NCBI GenBank assembly: GCA_016201105.1
Contig: JACQDN010000063.1
Coordinates: 1-47,029, forward strand
DNA length: 47,029 bases
Reading direction: 5' to 3'
From: Pseudomonadota bacterium
GTDB taxonomy: Bacteria; Pseudomonadota; Alphaproteobacteria; Micropepsales; Micropepsaceae
The position numbers and the translations under genes were made by a program. The notes beneath the pieces were generated by a model that searched no databases, had not been told where the DNA came from, and saw only the letters and a program-made list of their open reading frames with translations. Each line of letters starts with the position of its first letter. The first letter of the stretch is position 1. Positions 1-9,150 of the stretch are shown piece by piece.

Positions 1-102
1 GAGCGCTCCATGCCCGCGCTCTGGGATCGCATCGGCTCGATCCTCGACACCTTCTCATCCGCCGAATGCGCAAACTTCCTCAGCCACGCAGGCTATGCGT
101 AA
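1..102 (+). CDS. IS630-family transposase, C-terminal 33 residues (5' end outside window)
   Basis: Frame 1 is open from the first base to TAA at 100-102. The translated end contains PALWDRIG, then a Cys-Ala-Asn-Phe segment and a terminal HAGYA. Many IS630-type DDE transposases end in this way, with a helix carrying a Cys-x-N-(F/Y) segment and a final AGY-A/S. The DDE catalytic residues would lie upstream of the window. The assignment rests on this short tail only, but the tail is characteristic. Confidence 0.6.
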   Translation, partial: ERSMPALWDRIGSILDTFSSAECANFLSHAGYA

Positions 103-121
103 TCTCAAGACAAAATCGCTC
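1..121 (+). mobile_element. Right end of an IS630-type insertion sequence (cut by window edge)
   Basis: The window opens inside a transposase reading frame. About 20 bp after its stop the sequence reaches a TA dinucleotide at 122-123, the target dinucleotide normally duplicated by IS630/Tc1-mariner elements. The AT-richer stretch at 103-121 would be the terminal inverted repeat. The left end lies outside the window, so the inverted repeat and the TA duplication cannot be verified here. Confidence 0.55.
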
Positions 122-123
122 TA

Positions 124-201
124 GGCGATTTCCGTTTGGCCGTGCCGGTTTCCGTCTTCCGCGCCTATCTCGCACCGCAATGGAAAGAGGAGTTCGAGTA
201 A
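124..201 (+). pseudogene. Possible 3' end of a gene cut by the insertion sequence
   Basis: Immediately after the putative TA target site an open frame runs to TAA at 199-201. It encodes about 25 residues ending FRAYLAPQWKEEFE. The residue composition looks like a real protein end, but there is no start codon or ribosome binding site. The rest of the gene would lie on the other side of the insertion sequence, outside the window. The family was not recognised. Confidence 0.3.
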
Positions 202-306
202 CGGCGCGCCATCAATTCGCGTCTTCGTCTTTTTCTTTTTTGGCTTGTTTCGCTTCGTTCCGTTTCGGTGCAGCGCAAGTGGTGCGTTTCGCATCGCTCT
301 GCCCGC

Positions 307-1707
307 TTATTGAAATTTCCGCACGTCCACCAGATGGCCCGCGATCGCCGCCGCCGCCGCCATCGCCGGGCTCATCAAATGCGTGCGCCCGCCGCGGCCC
401 TGGCGGCCTTCGAAATTTCGGTTCGAGGTGGACGCACAACGCTCGCCCGGTTCGAGCCGATCGGCGTTCATCGCCAAACACATCGAGCAGCCTGGCTCAC
501 GCCATTCGAAGCCTGCCGCGAGGAAAATCTCGTCGAGCCCTTCGTCTTCGGCCTGCATTTTTACCAGACCCGAACCCGGCACCACCATCGCGCCGACATG
601 GGACGCCACTTTCTTGCCTTTCGCGATCGCCGCGGCCGCCCGCAGATCTTCGATGCGCCCATTGGTGCAGGAACCGATGAACACGCGGTCGATCTTCAGT
701 TCATCGAGCGGGGTCCCGGGCGTCAGCGCCATATAAGAGAGTGCCCGTTCGACGCCGGCGCGCTTGGCCTCATCGGCAATGACGGCAGGATCGGGCACGC
801 GTCCCGTGATCGGGAGGGCCTGTTCCGGCGACGTGCCCCAAGTGATCATGGGAGGAATGTCACGCGCGTCGAGCGCGATCTCGACATCGAATTTCGCGTC
901 GTTGTCGGATTTGAGCGTGCGCCAATACATCACCGCGTTTTCGAACGATGCCGCTTTCGGCGCGCGCGGTTTGCCCGCGATATAGGCGAAGGTCGTCTCG
1001 TCCGCCGCGATGAGGCCAGCGCGCGCGCCGCCTTCGATCGTCATGTTGCAAAGGGTCATGCGCCCTTCCATCGACAGGGCACGGATCGTATCGCCGGCAT
1101 ATTCGATGACATAACCGGTGCCTCCGGCCGTGCCGATCTTGGCGATAATGGCGAGCGCGATGTCTTTCGCCGTGACGCCGAGCGGCAGCGCGCCGTTCAC
1201 GTTCACGCGCATGTTCTTCGATTTGCCGATGAGCAAAGTCTGGGTTGCAAGCACATGCTCGACTTCGCTGGTGCCGATGCCGAAAGCCAGCGCGCCGAAG
1301 GCGCCGTGCGTGGAGGTGTGCGAATCGCCGCAGACGATGGTGGTGCCCGGCAAGGTCCAACCCTGCTCGGGTCCCACGATATGCACGATGCCCTGGCGGA
1401 TATCGTTCATCGGCAGGTATTCGACGCCGAATTCCCGGGCATTGGCTTCCAGCGTCGCCACCTGCTGCGCCGATTGCGGATCGGAAATCCCGGCGGCACG
1501 GTTGGTGGTGGGCACGTTGTGATCGGGAACGGCGAGCGTGAATTCCGGACGGCGCACTTTGCGGCCCGACAGGCGCAAGCCCTCGAACGCCTGCGGACTC
1601 GTCACTTCATGGACGAGATGGCGGTCGATATACAGCACGCTCGCCTCGCCCGGCACTTGGTGGACGAGATGCGCGTCCCAGATCTTGTCGTACAGCGTTC
1701 TGGCCAT
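307..1707 (-). CDS. leuC: 3-isopropylmalate dehydratase, large subunit
   Basis: LeuC is the [4Fe-4S] large subunit of isopropylmalate isomerase. With LeuD it converts 2-isopropylmalate to 3-isopropylmalate in leucine biosynthesis in the cytoplasm. The 466-residue length matches the family. The three cluster ligands are visible as Cys347 (in GSCTNG) and Cys407/Cys410 (in GCSMC), the same spacing as in enterobacterial LeuC. The N-terminus [13 protein letters not shown] is typical, so the ATG at 1705-1707 is the start. leuD is not adjacent: the upstream neighbour on the same strand is the HIG1 gene, and downstream lie the insertion-sequence remnants. The stop is TAA at 307-309, with no clear terminator after it. 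Confidence 0.97.
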   Translation of the reverse strand: MARTLYDKIWDAHLVHQVPGEASVLYIDRHLVHEVTSPQAFEGLRLSGRKVRRPEFTLAVPDHNVPTTNRAAGISDPQSAQQVATLEANAREFGVEYLPMNDIRQGIVHIVGPEQGWTLPGTTIVCGDSHTSTHGAFGALAFGIGTSEVEHVLATQTLLIGKSKNMRVNVNGALPLGVTAKDIALAIIAKIGTAGGTGYVIEYAGDTIRALSMEGRMTLCNMTIEGGARAGLIAADETTFAYIAGKPRAPKAASFENAVMYWRTLKSDNDAKFDVEIALDARDIPPMITWGTSPEQALPITGRVPDPAVIADEAKRAGVERALSYMALTPGTPLDELKIDRVFIGSCTNGRIEDLRAAAAIAKGKKVASHVGAMVVPGSGLVKMQAEDEGLDEIFLAAGFEWREPGCSMCLAMNADRLEPGERCASTSNRNFEGRQGRGGRTHLMSPAMAAAAAIAGHLVDVRKFQ

Positions 1708-1757
1708 GGCTCAATCGTAGCACAGCGATATCGGATGCAAATATTTCCAGCCGCGAC

Positions 1758-1949
1758 TTAGTGGCGGCTGGTGAACCAGAGCACCGCCATGATGACGAGG
1801 ATGGCGATGAATTGCGCCAGCACGCGGATGCGCATCAACCGGTTCGACCAGGTCGCGGAAACGTCCCCGCCCTTCCACAGCGTGTAGATGCCCGCGATCA
1901 GGATCAACGCGACGAAACCGATGGCGACGGCGACAATGGTTTTTCCCAT
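1758..1949 (-). CDS. HIG1 domain twin-transmembrane protein
   Basis: This 63-residue inner-membrane protein has two hydrophobic helices, at roughly residues 4-24 and 42-60. They flank a short basic loop that contains the segment SNRLMRIRVLAQ. That segment is the conserved core of the HIG1/hypoxia-induced family, called twin-transmembrane proteins in alphaproteobacteria. Mitochondrial relatives associate with respiratory supercomplexes; a role of this copy in respiration is inference from the family. The start ATG directly abuts the stop codon of the upstream membrane protein gene, so the two genes are probably translated from one mRNA. Confidence 0.8.
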   Translation of the reverse strand: MGKTIVAVAIGFVALILIAGIYTLWKGGDVSATWSNRLMRIRVLAQFIAILVIMAVLWFTSRH

Positions 1950-2942
1950 CTAGGCGACCTTCGGCGTGGCGGCGGAACCCGGCTCTTTGGTCCCGGGGCC
2001 CCATTGCGCGGCTTTCGCCGCCAATTCCCGGAACCGCTTGGAGGCCTGCGTGAGGCGCTCATCCCACTGCGGATCCGGTGTCTGGCCTTCGATCGTCTTG
2101 AAGAAGACCTGCATCAAGGCGGCGATGGCGAAGGGTTCCAACACGGCTGCCTTCACCGCCCAGGCGAAGATGAATGCGAACGCGAATGCCCAGGCGCCGA
2201 TGTTGCCTGGGAAAATCGCGAGGACAGCACCGGCCGGCGCAAGGAAAAGAATGAAAATGAAAAGCGTGATGACCCACATGATGATCGACAGCCACACGGC
2301 ATTCTTCAGAAAGTGGGCGTAGTTCTGCGCATAGAGAATGAGCGCGTCCTTCGCCGAAGCCCAGGGATTCTGTGTGCGCGTGCGGATGAGATAGGCCAGG
2401 ATGATCTCGTCCACGTAGGTCAGCGACATGCGGATGACCGTGTTGACCATGCGGATCAAGGTCTGCAGGGCGGGAATCGGAAGAAACGCCGTGATGGCCG
2501 CGAGCGTTCCGGTGATGACGCGCAAGACCCCTTTCACGATCTGATCGACGCCGAAGAGGATCGAGGATTCGGCAAAATGCGTCTTCACGAAATCGGCGCC
2601 ATATCTCACCTGGCCTTGGCCGGACGGAACGGGCTTGCCGTCGAGCACTTCGACCAGCACCGCGATATGCGCCGCCTTCACCAGATAGAGCAGATATTCG
2701 CGCGCCAGATAGAGAGCGGCACTGACAATGCCGAAGCCGACCAACCCGCCCCAAAACGCGCCGCTCGCCGGCGCGGAAGGATCGCTGCCGAAGTGGCCGA
2801 AACCGTAACCGACAAAGGCGCCGGCGCCGGTGGACATGAGATAGGCAAGGCCGATGCCGAAATAGACGATGAGACGCAGCACGATGAAGGGAAGCGTGCG
2901 CAGGACCGCGCCGATCGTCTTGCCAATGCTGAAATCCCACAT
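1950..2942 (-). CDS. Polytopic inner-membrane protein of unknown function
   Basis: A 330-residue protein with several hydrophobic segments (about residues 10-60, 75-100, 155-180 and a strong block at 225-275) and a polar C-terminal tail. No enzyme motif was recognised. An in-frame ATG exists further upstream (3050). The start at 2942 is preferred because AAGGAAG lies about 6 nt before it and the encoded MWDFSIGKTIG looks like a natural N-terminus. The longer version would add 36 residues of non-membrane, atypical sequence. The stop abuts the ATG of the HIG1 gene, which suggests a two-gene operon and possibly a joint role in the membrane. Confidence 0.75.
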   Translation of the reverse strand: MWDFSIGKTIGAVLRTLPFIVLRLIVYFGIGLAYLMSTGAGAFVGYGFGHFGSDPSAPASGAFWGGLVGFGIVSAALYLAREYLLYLVKAAHIAVLVEVLDGKPVPSGQGQVRYGADFVKTHFAESSILFGVDQIVKGVLRVITGTLAAITAFLPIPALQTLIRMVNTVIRMSLTYVDEIILAYLIRTRTQNPWASAKDALILYAQNYAHFLKNAVWLSIIMWVITLFIFILFLAPAGAVLAIFPGNIGAWAFAFAFIFAWAVKAAVLEPFAIAALMQVFFKTIEGQTPDPQWDERLTQASKRFRELAAKAAQWGPGTKEPGSAATPKVA

Positions 2943-3144
2943 GCCGCTTCCTTTCCAGGCCAGGACGCCACACGCATTCCTACAAGGGAAATCCCGCCGA
3001 GCCAACGCGCCAATCGACCCTTCCCTTGCCTGCGAATGGGCGTTCTCCACCCTCCCTTGGAAGGGTGGAGACGGTCTCTAGTACCAAACGGTTGCATCGT
3101 GTTCTAGATTCATCCGGCAGCGAGAAAGTCGAACGGAGGGACTC

Positions 3145-3858
3145 ATGTCCATGCTCGTCGCGGCGGCGGCCGTGTTCTTCGGGATTCATCTCTTCATCGC
3201 CGGCACGCGCCTGCGCGACGGCATCACCGGCGCCATCGGCGAGCGTGCGTATCAGGGCCTGTTTTCGCTCGCCTCGCTCGGCGTGATCGCGTGGCTCTGC
3301 GTGGCTTACAACACCGCACAAGCGAGCGGCGGCAATCGCGTGCTTTACGATCTGGGGGTAGGCGTTCGCCATCTCGCGATCCCTGTGATCGCCCTTGCCT
3401 TTTTTCTGGGTGTGCAAGGGCTGTTCACGCCCAGTCCGACGCTTGTCGGTGCAGAAGCAACCGCTTCCAAGGAGGGAACCATCAAGGGCGTGTTGCGCAT
3501 CACCCGCCATCCCTTCTTGTGGGGTGTGGTGATCTGGTCGGCCTTCCATCTTGCCGCCAATGGCGATGAAGCCTCGGTGATTTTTTTCGGAACGTTCCTG
3601 CTGCTCGCCTTCTTCGGCACCTTTTCCATCGACGCCAAGAAAAAGCGCAAAATGGGCGAGGCTTGGAACGCCTTCGCGGCCAAGACCTCGAACATTCCTT
3701 TTGCGGCGGTGTTGGCGCGGCGCAATGCGCTCAAGATCGGCGAAAGTTTCGGCTGGCGCTTTGTGGTCGCGATGCTGATCTTTGCCGGCATGCTCTATGC
3801 GCACGCTTGGATCTTCAAAGCCTCGCCCTTCCCAAACGGCTACGTTCCGCCGCTGTAA
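3145..3858 (+). CDS. NnrU family membrane protein
   Basis: A 237-residue integral membrane protein with about six hydrophobic helices. Family features include an N-terminal helix followed by GTRLRD, a central TRHPFLWG segment and a basic SIDAKKKRK loop. NnrU-type proteins are related to the isoprenylcysteine-methyltransferase-like membrane fold; the namesake gene lies near denitrification genes. No nitrogen-oxide genes are visible here, so the substrate is unknown. The start is supported by GGAGG about 6 nt upstream of ATG 3145. The gene is divergent from the 1950-2942 membrane gene and followed by a palindromic repeat. Confidence 0.85.
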   Translation: MSMLVAAAAVFFGIHLFIAGTRLRDGITGAIGERAYQGLFSLASLGVIAWLCVAYNTAQASGGNRVLYDLGVGVRHLAIPVIALAFFLGVQGLFTPSPTLVGAEATASKEGTIKGVLRITRHPFLWGVVIWSAFHLAANGDEASVIFFGTFLLLAFFGTFSIDAKKKRKMGEAWNAFAAKTSNIPFAAVLARRNALKIGESFGWRFVVAMLIFAGMLYAHAWIFKASPFPNGYVPPL

Positions 3859-3861
3859 AAC

Positions 3862-4032
3862 TTCCTCCCCCGCTGTTGCGGGGGAGGTGTCAGACGTGCG
3901 CGACAGCGCGCGGATGACGGAGGGGGTGGCGGGAAACGCAAAGAACGATTGCGATTGTCCGTCGAATTTCCCGCCACCCCCTCCGTCTCGCGCTGCGCGC
4001 AAGCCACCTCCCCCGTAACAACGGGGGAGGAA
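3862..4032. repeat. Large palindromic intergenic element with hairpin ends
   Basis: The element sits between two convergent genes. Each end is a hairpin of CCTCCCCCG/CGGGGGAGG type (3864-3887 and 4007-4030), and the two ends are inverted copies of each other. Inside them a second inverted pair occurs, around 3911-3932 and 3971-3987 (GACGGAGGGGGTGG and its complement). The whole 170 bp can fold into a branched structure and could act as a bidirectional transcription stop. It contains no coding frame of note. Confidence 0.8.
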
Positions 4033-4037
4033 GCTCT

Positions 4038-4811
4038 CTAACTCTTGCGGTAGAAGGCGGAGCCGTAAGCTTCGCGAAAGCCGCATTTCGTGTAGAGCGC
4101 GCGGGCCGCGATATTGTCCTCCTCCACACCGAGGTGGATCTCGCTCACTCCTTGGCTCTGGGCCCAGTTCGCGATCCCGGCCAGCACGCGCTGCGCGTAG
4201 CCTTTGCGCCGGTGGGCGGGATCGGTGCGCATCATGTTCACGCTGACGCGGCCATGTGCCATGACGCCCAAGCCCGAGGCCACGGCCTTCTTGCCATCAA
4301 ACGCCACGACGCAAAGGCGAGGCAGCTCGATTCTATCGAGCGTTTCCAGACGCTCGGCAGCCTCCGCTTCGCTGCGCGATCCGGAAATGACAAGCGCATC
4401 CATGGCCGGATGCCGAGCGCGCTCGGCATAAAGCGTCTCGCACTTCGGAAGGCACAGAAGCATCGTTTGCACGGTTGAGAGGCAGGCGAGCGTCGGGGCC
4501 GTGCGTTCATAGCCGCGCAAGATCAGATCATCCTCCAGCGAACTGGGCCGGCTTGCTGGGGAGATGCTGAACATCGGCGAAAGGCCGCGCGTGCCGTAAG
4601 CGGCTTCGACAGCCTCGATCGCCGCTTCGACGTCGCCCACGTCTCCCAGGGCCGCAACCGAGTTGCCACGATGGGTGTAACCATTCGTAAACCGTAACAA
4701 CCAGCCTTCCAGCTGCATCGTTTCACGCGCCGGCCACGAGGCGACGATGGCCGGCTCGATGCTCTGCGCCAGCAGCTTCGTATTAACGGTGCCTTGATCC
4801 AAACTCTCCAT
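4038..4811 (-). CDS. GNAT family N-acetyltransferase
   Basis: A 257-residue protein. The C-terminal 110 residues carry the acetyl-CoA-binding signature of the GNAT fold (an RRKGYAQRVL segment after an HR loop, then EDNIAARALYTKCGF). The N-terminal half begins with LEGWLLRFTNGYTHRGNSV, as in a common two-part GNAT subfamily. The substrate is unknown. The ATG at 4811 is the only start that keeps the conserved N-terminal part. Its start overlaps the region where the divergent Hpt gene begins. The stop lies at the edge of the palindromic repeat. Confidence 0.85.
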   Translation of the reverse strand: MESLDQGTVNTKLLAQSIEPAIVASWPARETMQLEGWLLRFTNGYTHRGNSVAALGDVGDVEAAIEAVEAAYGTRGLSPMFSISPASRPSSLEDDLILRGYERTAPTLACLSTVQTMLLCLPKCETLYAERARHPAMDALVISGSRSEAEAAERLETLDRIELPRLCVVAFDGKKAVASGLGVMAHGRVSVNMMRTDPAHRRKGYAQRVLAGIANWAQSQGVSEIHLGVEEDNIAARALYTKCGFREAYGSAFYRKS

Positions 4812-4821
4812 GATTGGCCCG

Positions 4822-5172
4822 ATGTCCGCAGCTACCCGTCCCGTCGATCTTGCGCATCTCGCCCGTTACACCGGCGGCGATGCCGCATTGAACGCCGAGG
4901 TGCTGAGACTATTCGATTCGCAGGTGAACGAAATGGTGGCACGGCTGAAAATCATTCTCGCCGCCCGCGATCAAAAAAGCTGGAAAGAAGTCACCCACAC
5001 GCTCAAGGGTGCGGCGCGCGGGATCGGCGCGTTTGCGTTTGCAGATGCGGCAGCGGCGGCTGAGCCCATAGATCTGGTCGCCAACGGGAATGAAGGCGCT
5101 GCAGCGGTCACCGCTATCGAAGCGCGCGCCGGCGCGGTGCAGAGCTTTATCCGCGGCTATTTGAAGAGTTAG
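4822..5172 (+). CDS. Histidine phosphotransfer (Hpt) domain protein
   Basis: A 116-residue, mostly helical protein. The phosphoacceptor motif is THTLKGAARGIG, with the likely phosphorylated residue at His59. Stand-alone Hpt proteins pass phosphoryl groups between histidine kinases and response regulators. No kinase or regulator is nearby, so its partners are unknown. An alternative ATG at 4810 adds four residues and would overlap the start codon of the divergent acetyltransferase gene; neither start has a good ribosome binding site. The last 26 bp overlap the 3' end of the convergent chorismate mutase gene. Confidence 0.8.
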   Translation: MSAATRPVDLAHLARYTGGDAALNAEVLRLFDSQVNEMVARLKIILAARDQKSWKEVTHTLKGAARGIGAFAFADAAAAAEPIDLVANGNEGAAAVTAIEARAGAVQSFIRGYLKS

Positions 5173-5488
5173 CGCGCTTCGCGTCGAACATCTTGAATTC
5201 ATGGGCGATGGAGTTTTCCACCAGCGCCCGCCACACCGGTTCGGCGATCTGCGCACTCAGGCCCAGCTTTTGCGCCTCCGCCAGAACCTTGAAAATCACG
5301 TCGGCGATGCGGGCTTCGTCGCGCACGGTGCCGCGGTGCTGTTTGATTTCGGCGGCGCGTTCGATATAGCCCTGCCGCTCGGCGATGAGCCGAACGAGAG
5401 CGCGGTCGAGCCGGTCGATCTCGCGGCGGACATCGGCCATCGAGGTGCAATCGGCGGGTTCGGACGGACGGGAGAGGACCTGATCCAT
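5147..5488 (-). CDS. Chorismate mutase, AroQ type
   Basis: A 113-residue all-helical protein resembling the small monofunctional AroQ fold, which converts chorismate to prephenate for phenylalanine and tyrosine synthesis. Visible active-site positions are an Arg at 21/22 (ADVRREIDRLD), Arg38 (LIAERQGYI), Lys49 (EIKQHRG) and Asp57/Arg60 (VRDEAR). They correspond to the binding residues of the E. coli enzyme domain; the position equivalent to its Glu52 is Ile61 here. It is not fused to prephenate dehydratase or DAHP synthase. The 3' end overlaps the Hpt gene by 26 bp on the opposite strand. An isochorismate-pyruvate lyase relative is a less likely alternative. Confidence 0.87.
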   Translation of the reverse strand: MDQVLSRPSEPADCTSMADVRREIDRLDRALVRLIAERQGYIERAAEIKQHRGTVRDEARIADVIFKVLAEAQKLGLSAQIAEPVWRALVENSIAHEFKMFDAKRANSSNSRG

Positions 5489-5671
5489 GGTGGGAAATTA
5501 CCCGAACAACGAGCGGAATCTGAGGGGTGCCGCGAGTTTTTCTCAATGTGCCGAACGCCACAGCGACACTTTGATCGAAAAGGGCGGGTGTCTTGGGGAT
5601 TGTTGGGCAATCGCTTTTTACATATATCGATGATGCTTTCTGATGTCATACAAAGCGAGAATGTGAAATAG

Positions 5672-7005
<1,334 letters not shown>

Positions 7006-7094
7006 ATTTCTTTTAATTCGGCAGAAATCAATTATCGTTTGACAATAAGTCCATAGCTCCCCAGCTTTTGCCCGTTTTCAAGCTGGAGGCTTTC

Positions 7095-7634
7095 GTGACT
7101 GTTTCCCCCGGGCTCAAACGGGCCAGCCGCCTCATGGCGGCGTTGGCGCTTGCTGGCGCCGCGCTGACACCGCTCGTAACTGTTCTTGTCTTCGTATTTC
7201 CGGAACAGACCCGGGCGCTCGACATTCAGATGAATCATCTGGGCGCGCCGCTCATGGGCACCACGCCGCTGGACGCCAGGCTGCTGGCGCTTCTGTGCGA
7301 GGCTGTGCCCACGGCGTTTGCGACCTGGGCCCTCATCGCGCTGGTGCGGCTGTTTGGTTGCTTTGCGACCGGCGAAATCTTCTCGGCGCGCCCCCTCAAG
7401 CATCTCAGTCAGGTGACGCTGGCGTTGTTCGCCAACGTGCTTTCGTCCTTCATTGCAGAGGCGCCGATCTCCTATCTGCTTACGCATTCAAATCCGCCCG
7501 GCCATCGCTACAGCTCGCTTAGCCTCGGTTCGGAGGACGTGCAGCTGCTATTCCTGGTGGGCGTTGCTTTCGTGATCGCACGCGTCATGGCTGAGGCGCG
7601 CCGTATGGCCGACGAAAACGAAAGCTTCGTGTGA
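7095..7634 (+). CDS. DUF2975 family membrane protein
   Basis: A 179-residue protein with about four hydrophobic helices, matching the small DUF2975 membrane family by topology, by the GEIFSARPLKHL segment before the third helix and by its pairing with a Cro/CI-type HTH gene directly downstream. GTG 7095 is chosen as start because GGAGG lies 7 nt upstream; a TTG at 7068 is possible but lacks a ribosome binding site. The stop overlaps the ATG of the HTH gene (TGATG). The biochemical role of the family is unknown; the pairing suggests membrane-linked regulation. Confidence 0.8.
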   Translation: MTVSPGLKRASRLMAALALAGAALTPLVTVLVFVFPEQTRALDIQMNHLGAPLMGTTPLDARLLALLCEAVPTAFATWALIALVRLFGCFATGEIFSARPLKHLSQVTLALFANVLSSFIAEAPISYLLTHSNPPGHRYSSLSLGSEDVQLLFLVGVAFVIARVMAEARRMADENESFV

Positions 7635-7843
7635 TGGCCATCATCGTCAATCTCGATGTGATGCTGGCCAGGCGCAAGATGCGCTCCAAGGAACTGGCGG
7701 AAGCCATCGGCATCACCGAAGCCAATCTCTCGCTGCTCAAATCCGGCAAAGTAAAGGGCGTGCGCTTCGCTACCCTGGAAAAGATCTGCGAGACGCTGGC
7801 GTGCCAGCCGGGCGATCTGCTGGAGTTCCGGTCAACTCCGTGA
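7634..7843 (+). CDS. Small Cro/CI-type helix-turn-helix regulator (YozG-like)
   Basis: A 69-residue DNA-binding protein made almost entirely of one HTH_3-like domain. The recognition region is ELAEAIGITEANLSLLKSGK, followed by TLEKICETLACQPGDLLEF, the usual end of this compact family. It is coupled to the DUF2975 gene upstream (start and stop overlap by one base) and to the membrane-anchored protein downstream (GTGA overlap). The three genes are therefore probably one autoregulated transcription unit. Confidence 0.88.
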   Translation: MAIIVNLDVMLARRKMRSKELAEAIGITEANLSLLKSGKVKGVRFATLEKICETLACQPGDLLEFRSTP

Positions 7844-8403
7844 GCTTCCAAGCGTTTCCGTTTCCACGGCAGTCTTGGCCGCGCCTCGTCGTGGGCGGTA
7901 TCGTGCTGCTCGCGCATGTTGCTTTGTTCGAAGCGTTCTATGTGATCGGTTACCTACCGGACCAGCCGCAGGAAATCTTCTTCACGCTTCCCATCTGGAC
8001 GCCTCCGGCGAAATCGCCCCAGAAGATCGAACCGAAAAAACAGCCGCAAGCAACGCGGCCCGCGCCCCTCTTCCAGTTTTCGCCGCTTCCGTCGAACGCA
8101 ATTACACTGCCGGAACAGGACAGAAATGCGCTGCAGGGATTGAGTCAAACGCTTTCCTGCAGCAATCCCGATTTGCTGTCGCCAGAGGAGCGGGCGCGCT
8201 GCGCCGGCAAGGTGTTCAAATGGACACCGAAGGACGATCGCGGCATGTCGCTGGTGGTGAAGGCCCAGCCACCGCCCATGACGGCCGCCGAGCGCAGCGA
8301 GCGGATCATGAAGACGGCCGATCCCTGCCTCATCTTCCACCAAAGCAACACGCATGTGCCCGAGTGCCTCAACAAGGTGATCTACGGTGACGCGTTGCCT
8401 TGA
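7840..8403 (+). CDS. Membrane-anchored protein of unknown function with proline/lysine-rich linker
   Basis: A 187-residue protein. GTG 7840 overlaps the stop of the HTH gene (GTGA). One membrane helix lies at about residues 14-37, followed by a linker rich in Pro, Lys and Gln (residues 55-80) and a C-terminal part with four cysteines (two near TLSCSNPD and ERARCAG, two near DPCLIFH and VPECLNK). The layout, one N-terminal anchor plus periplasmic linker, resembles TonB-like or envelope scaffold proteins, but no TonB C-terminal domain was recognised. A function cannot be given. Confidence 0.65.
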   Translation: MSFQAFPFPRQSWPRLVVGGIVLLAHVALFEAFYVIGYLPDQPQEIFFTLPIWTPPAKSPQKIEPKKQPQATRPAPLFQFSPLPSNAITLPEQDRNALQGLSQTLSCSNPDLLSPEERARCAGKVFKWTPKDDRGMSLVVKAQPPPMTAAERSERIMKTADPCLIFHQSNTHVPECLNKVIYGDALP

Positions 8404-8447
8404 ACAGGCTTCGTGATAGCGTTCGCGCCTGAAACCGGGAGACCATC

Positions 8448-9068
8448 ATGGGGTTGTACGAACGCTTCCTTCTGCCGCCGCTTCTGTCTTCGGCGATGAG
8501 CGCCAAGCCGATTACCTATCAGCGCAAGAAAGTGGTGCCGCGTTGCGAAGGCCGCGTGCTGGAGATCGGCTTCGGCGCCGGTCACAACCTGCCGTTCTAC
8601 GATTCCAGCAGAGTGAGCTACATCTGGGCGCTGGAACCGTCCGAAGAGATGCGCGAGCGCGCGAAGCAGCGCGTTTCGCAGTCCACCATTCCGACGCATT
8701 TCATCGATCTGCCCGGCGAACAAATTCCCTTGGACGACGACACCGCCGATACCGTGCTCGTCACCTACACGCTTTGCACCATTGCGGACGTGAAACGGGC
8801 GCTCGGTGAAATGCGCCGCGTGCTGAAACCCAAAGGAAAGATGATCTTCTGCGAGCATGGCGAAGCGCCAGATGCCGGGGTGAAAAAATGGCAGGACCGT
8901 TTGACTCCGGTCTGGAAGAAGATCGGGGGCGGCTGCCATCTGGGGCGACCGATTCCAAAGCTCATCCAGGACAGCGGCTTTGTGGTCGAGAAGATGGAGA
9001 CCATGTATCTGCCGGGCACGCCGCGTTTTGCCGGATTCAACTATTGGGGCACGGCGGCCAAGGCTTAG
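8448..9068 (+). CDS. Class I SAM-dependent methyltransferase
   Basis: A 206-residue enzyme with methyltransferase motif I VLEIGFGAGHN near residues 35-45, an acidic residue ending strand 2 (WALEPSEEM), and motif IV/V segments DTVLVTYTLC and MRRVLKPKGKM. The order fits the Methyltransf_11 fold, with similarity in layout to METTL7-like proteins. The substrate is unknown. GGGAG lies 7 nt before ATG 8448. The gene stands alone between the membrane-protein trio and the DUF4188 gene. Confidence 0.88.
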   Translation: MGLYERFLLPPLLSSAMSAKPITYQRKKVVPRCEGRVLEIGFGAGHNLPFYDSSRVSYIWALEPSEEMRERAKQRVSQSTIPTHFIDLPGEQIPLDDDTADTVLVTYTLCTIADVKRALGEMRRVLKPKGKMIFCEHGEAPDAGVKKWQDRLTPVWKKIGGGCHLGRPIPKLIQDSGFVVEKMETMYLPGTPRFAGFNYWGTAAKA

Positions 9069-9150
9069 AGTGTGATCTGCGATTCCTATTCCTGCGTATC
9101 GCAGCGGTTCTTCAGTATGAGCCGGTAACCGCATTGATATTGGGGCGCTC

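Noticed and set aside
212..286. Lysine-rich minus-strand frame after leuC
   Set aside because: The end of the frame looks protein-like (KQAKKEKDEDAN), but no start codon lies between it and leuC and the rest is antisense.
268..1761. Long plus-strand open frame antisense to leuC
   Set aside because: It is a codon-bias shadow: the protein is rich in Arg/His with no domain character, and the minus-strand frame is clearly LeuC.
7006..7028. Possible small terminator after the [2Fe-2S] ferredoxin gene
   Set aside because: Only a 6-bp stem (GATTTC/GAAATC) with a long loop and no T-run after it.
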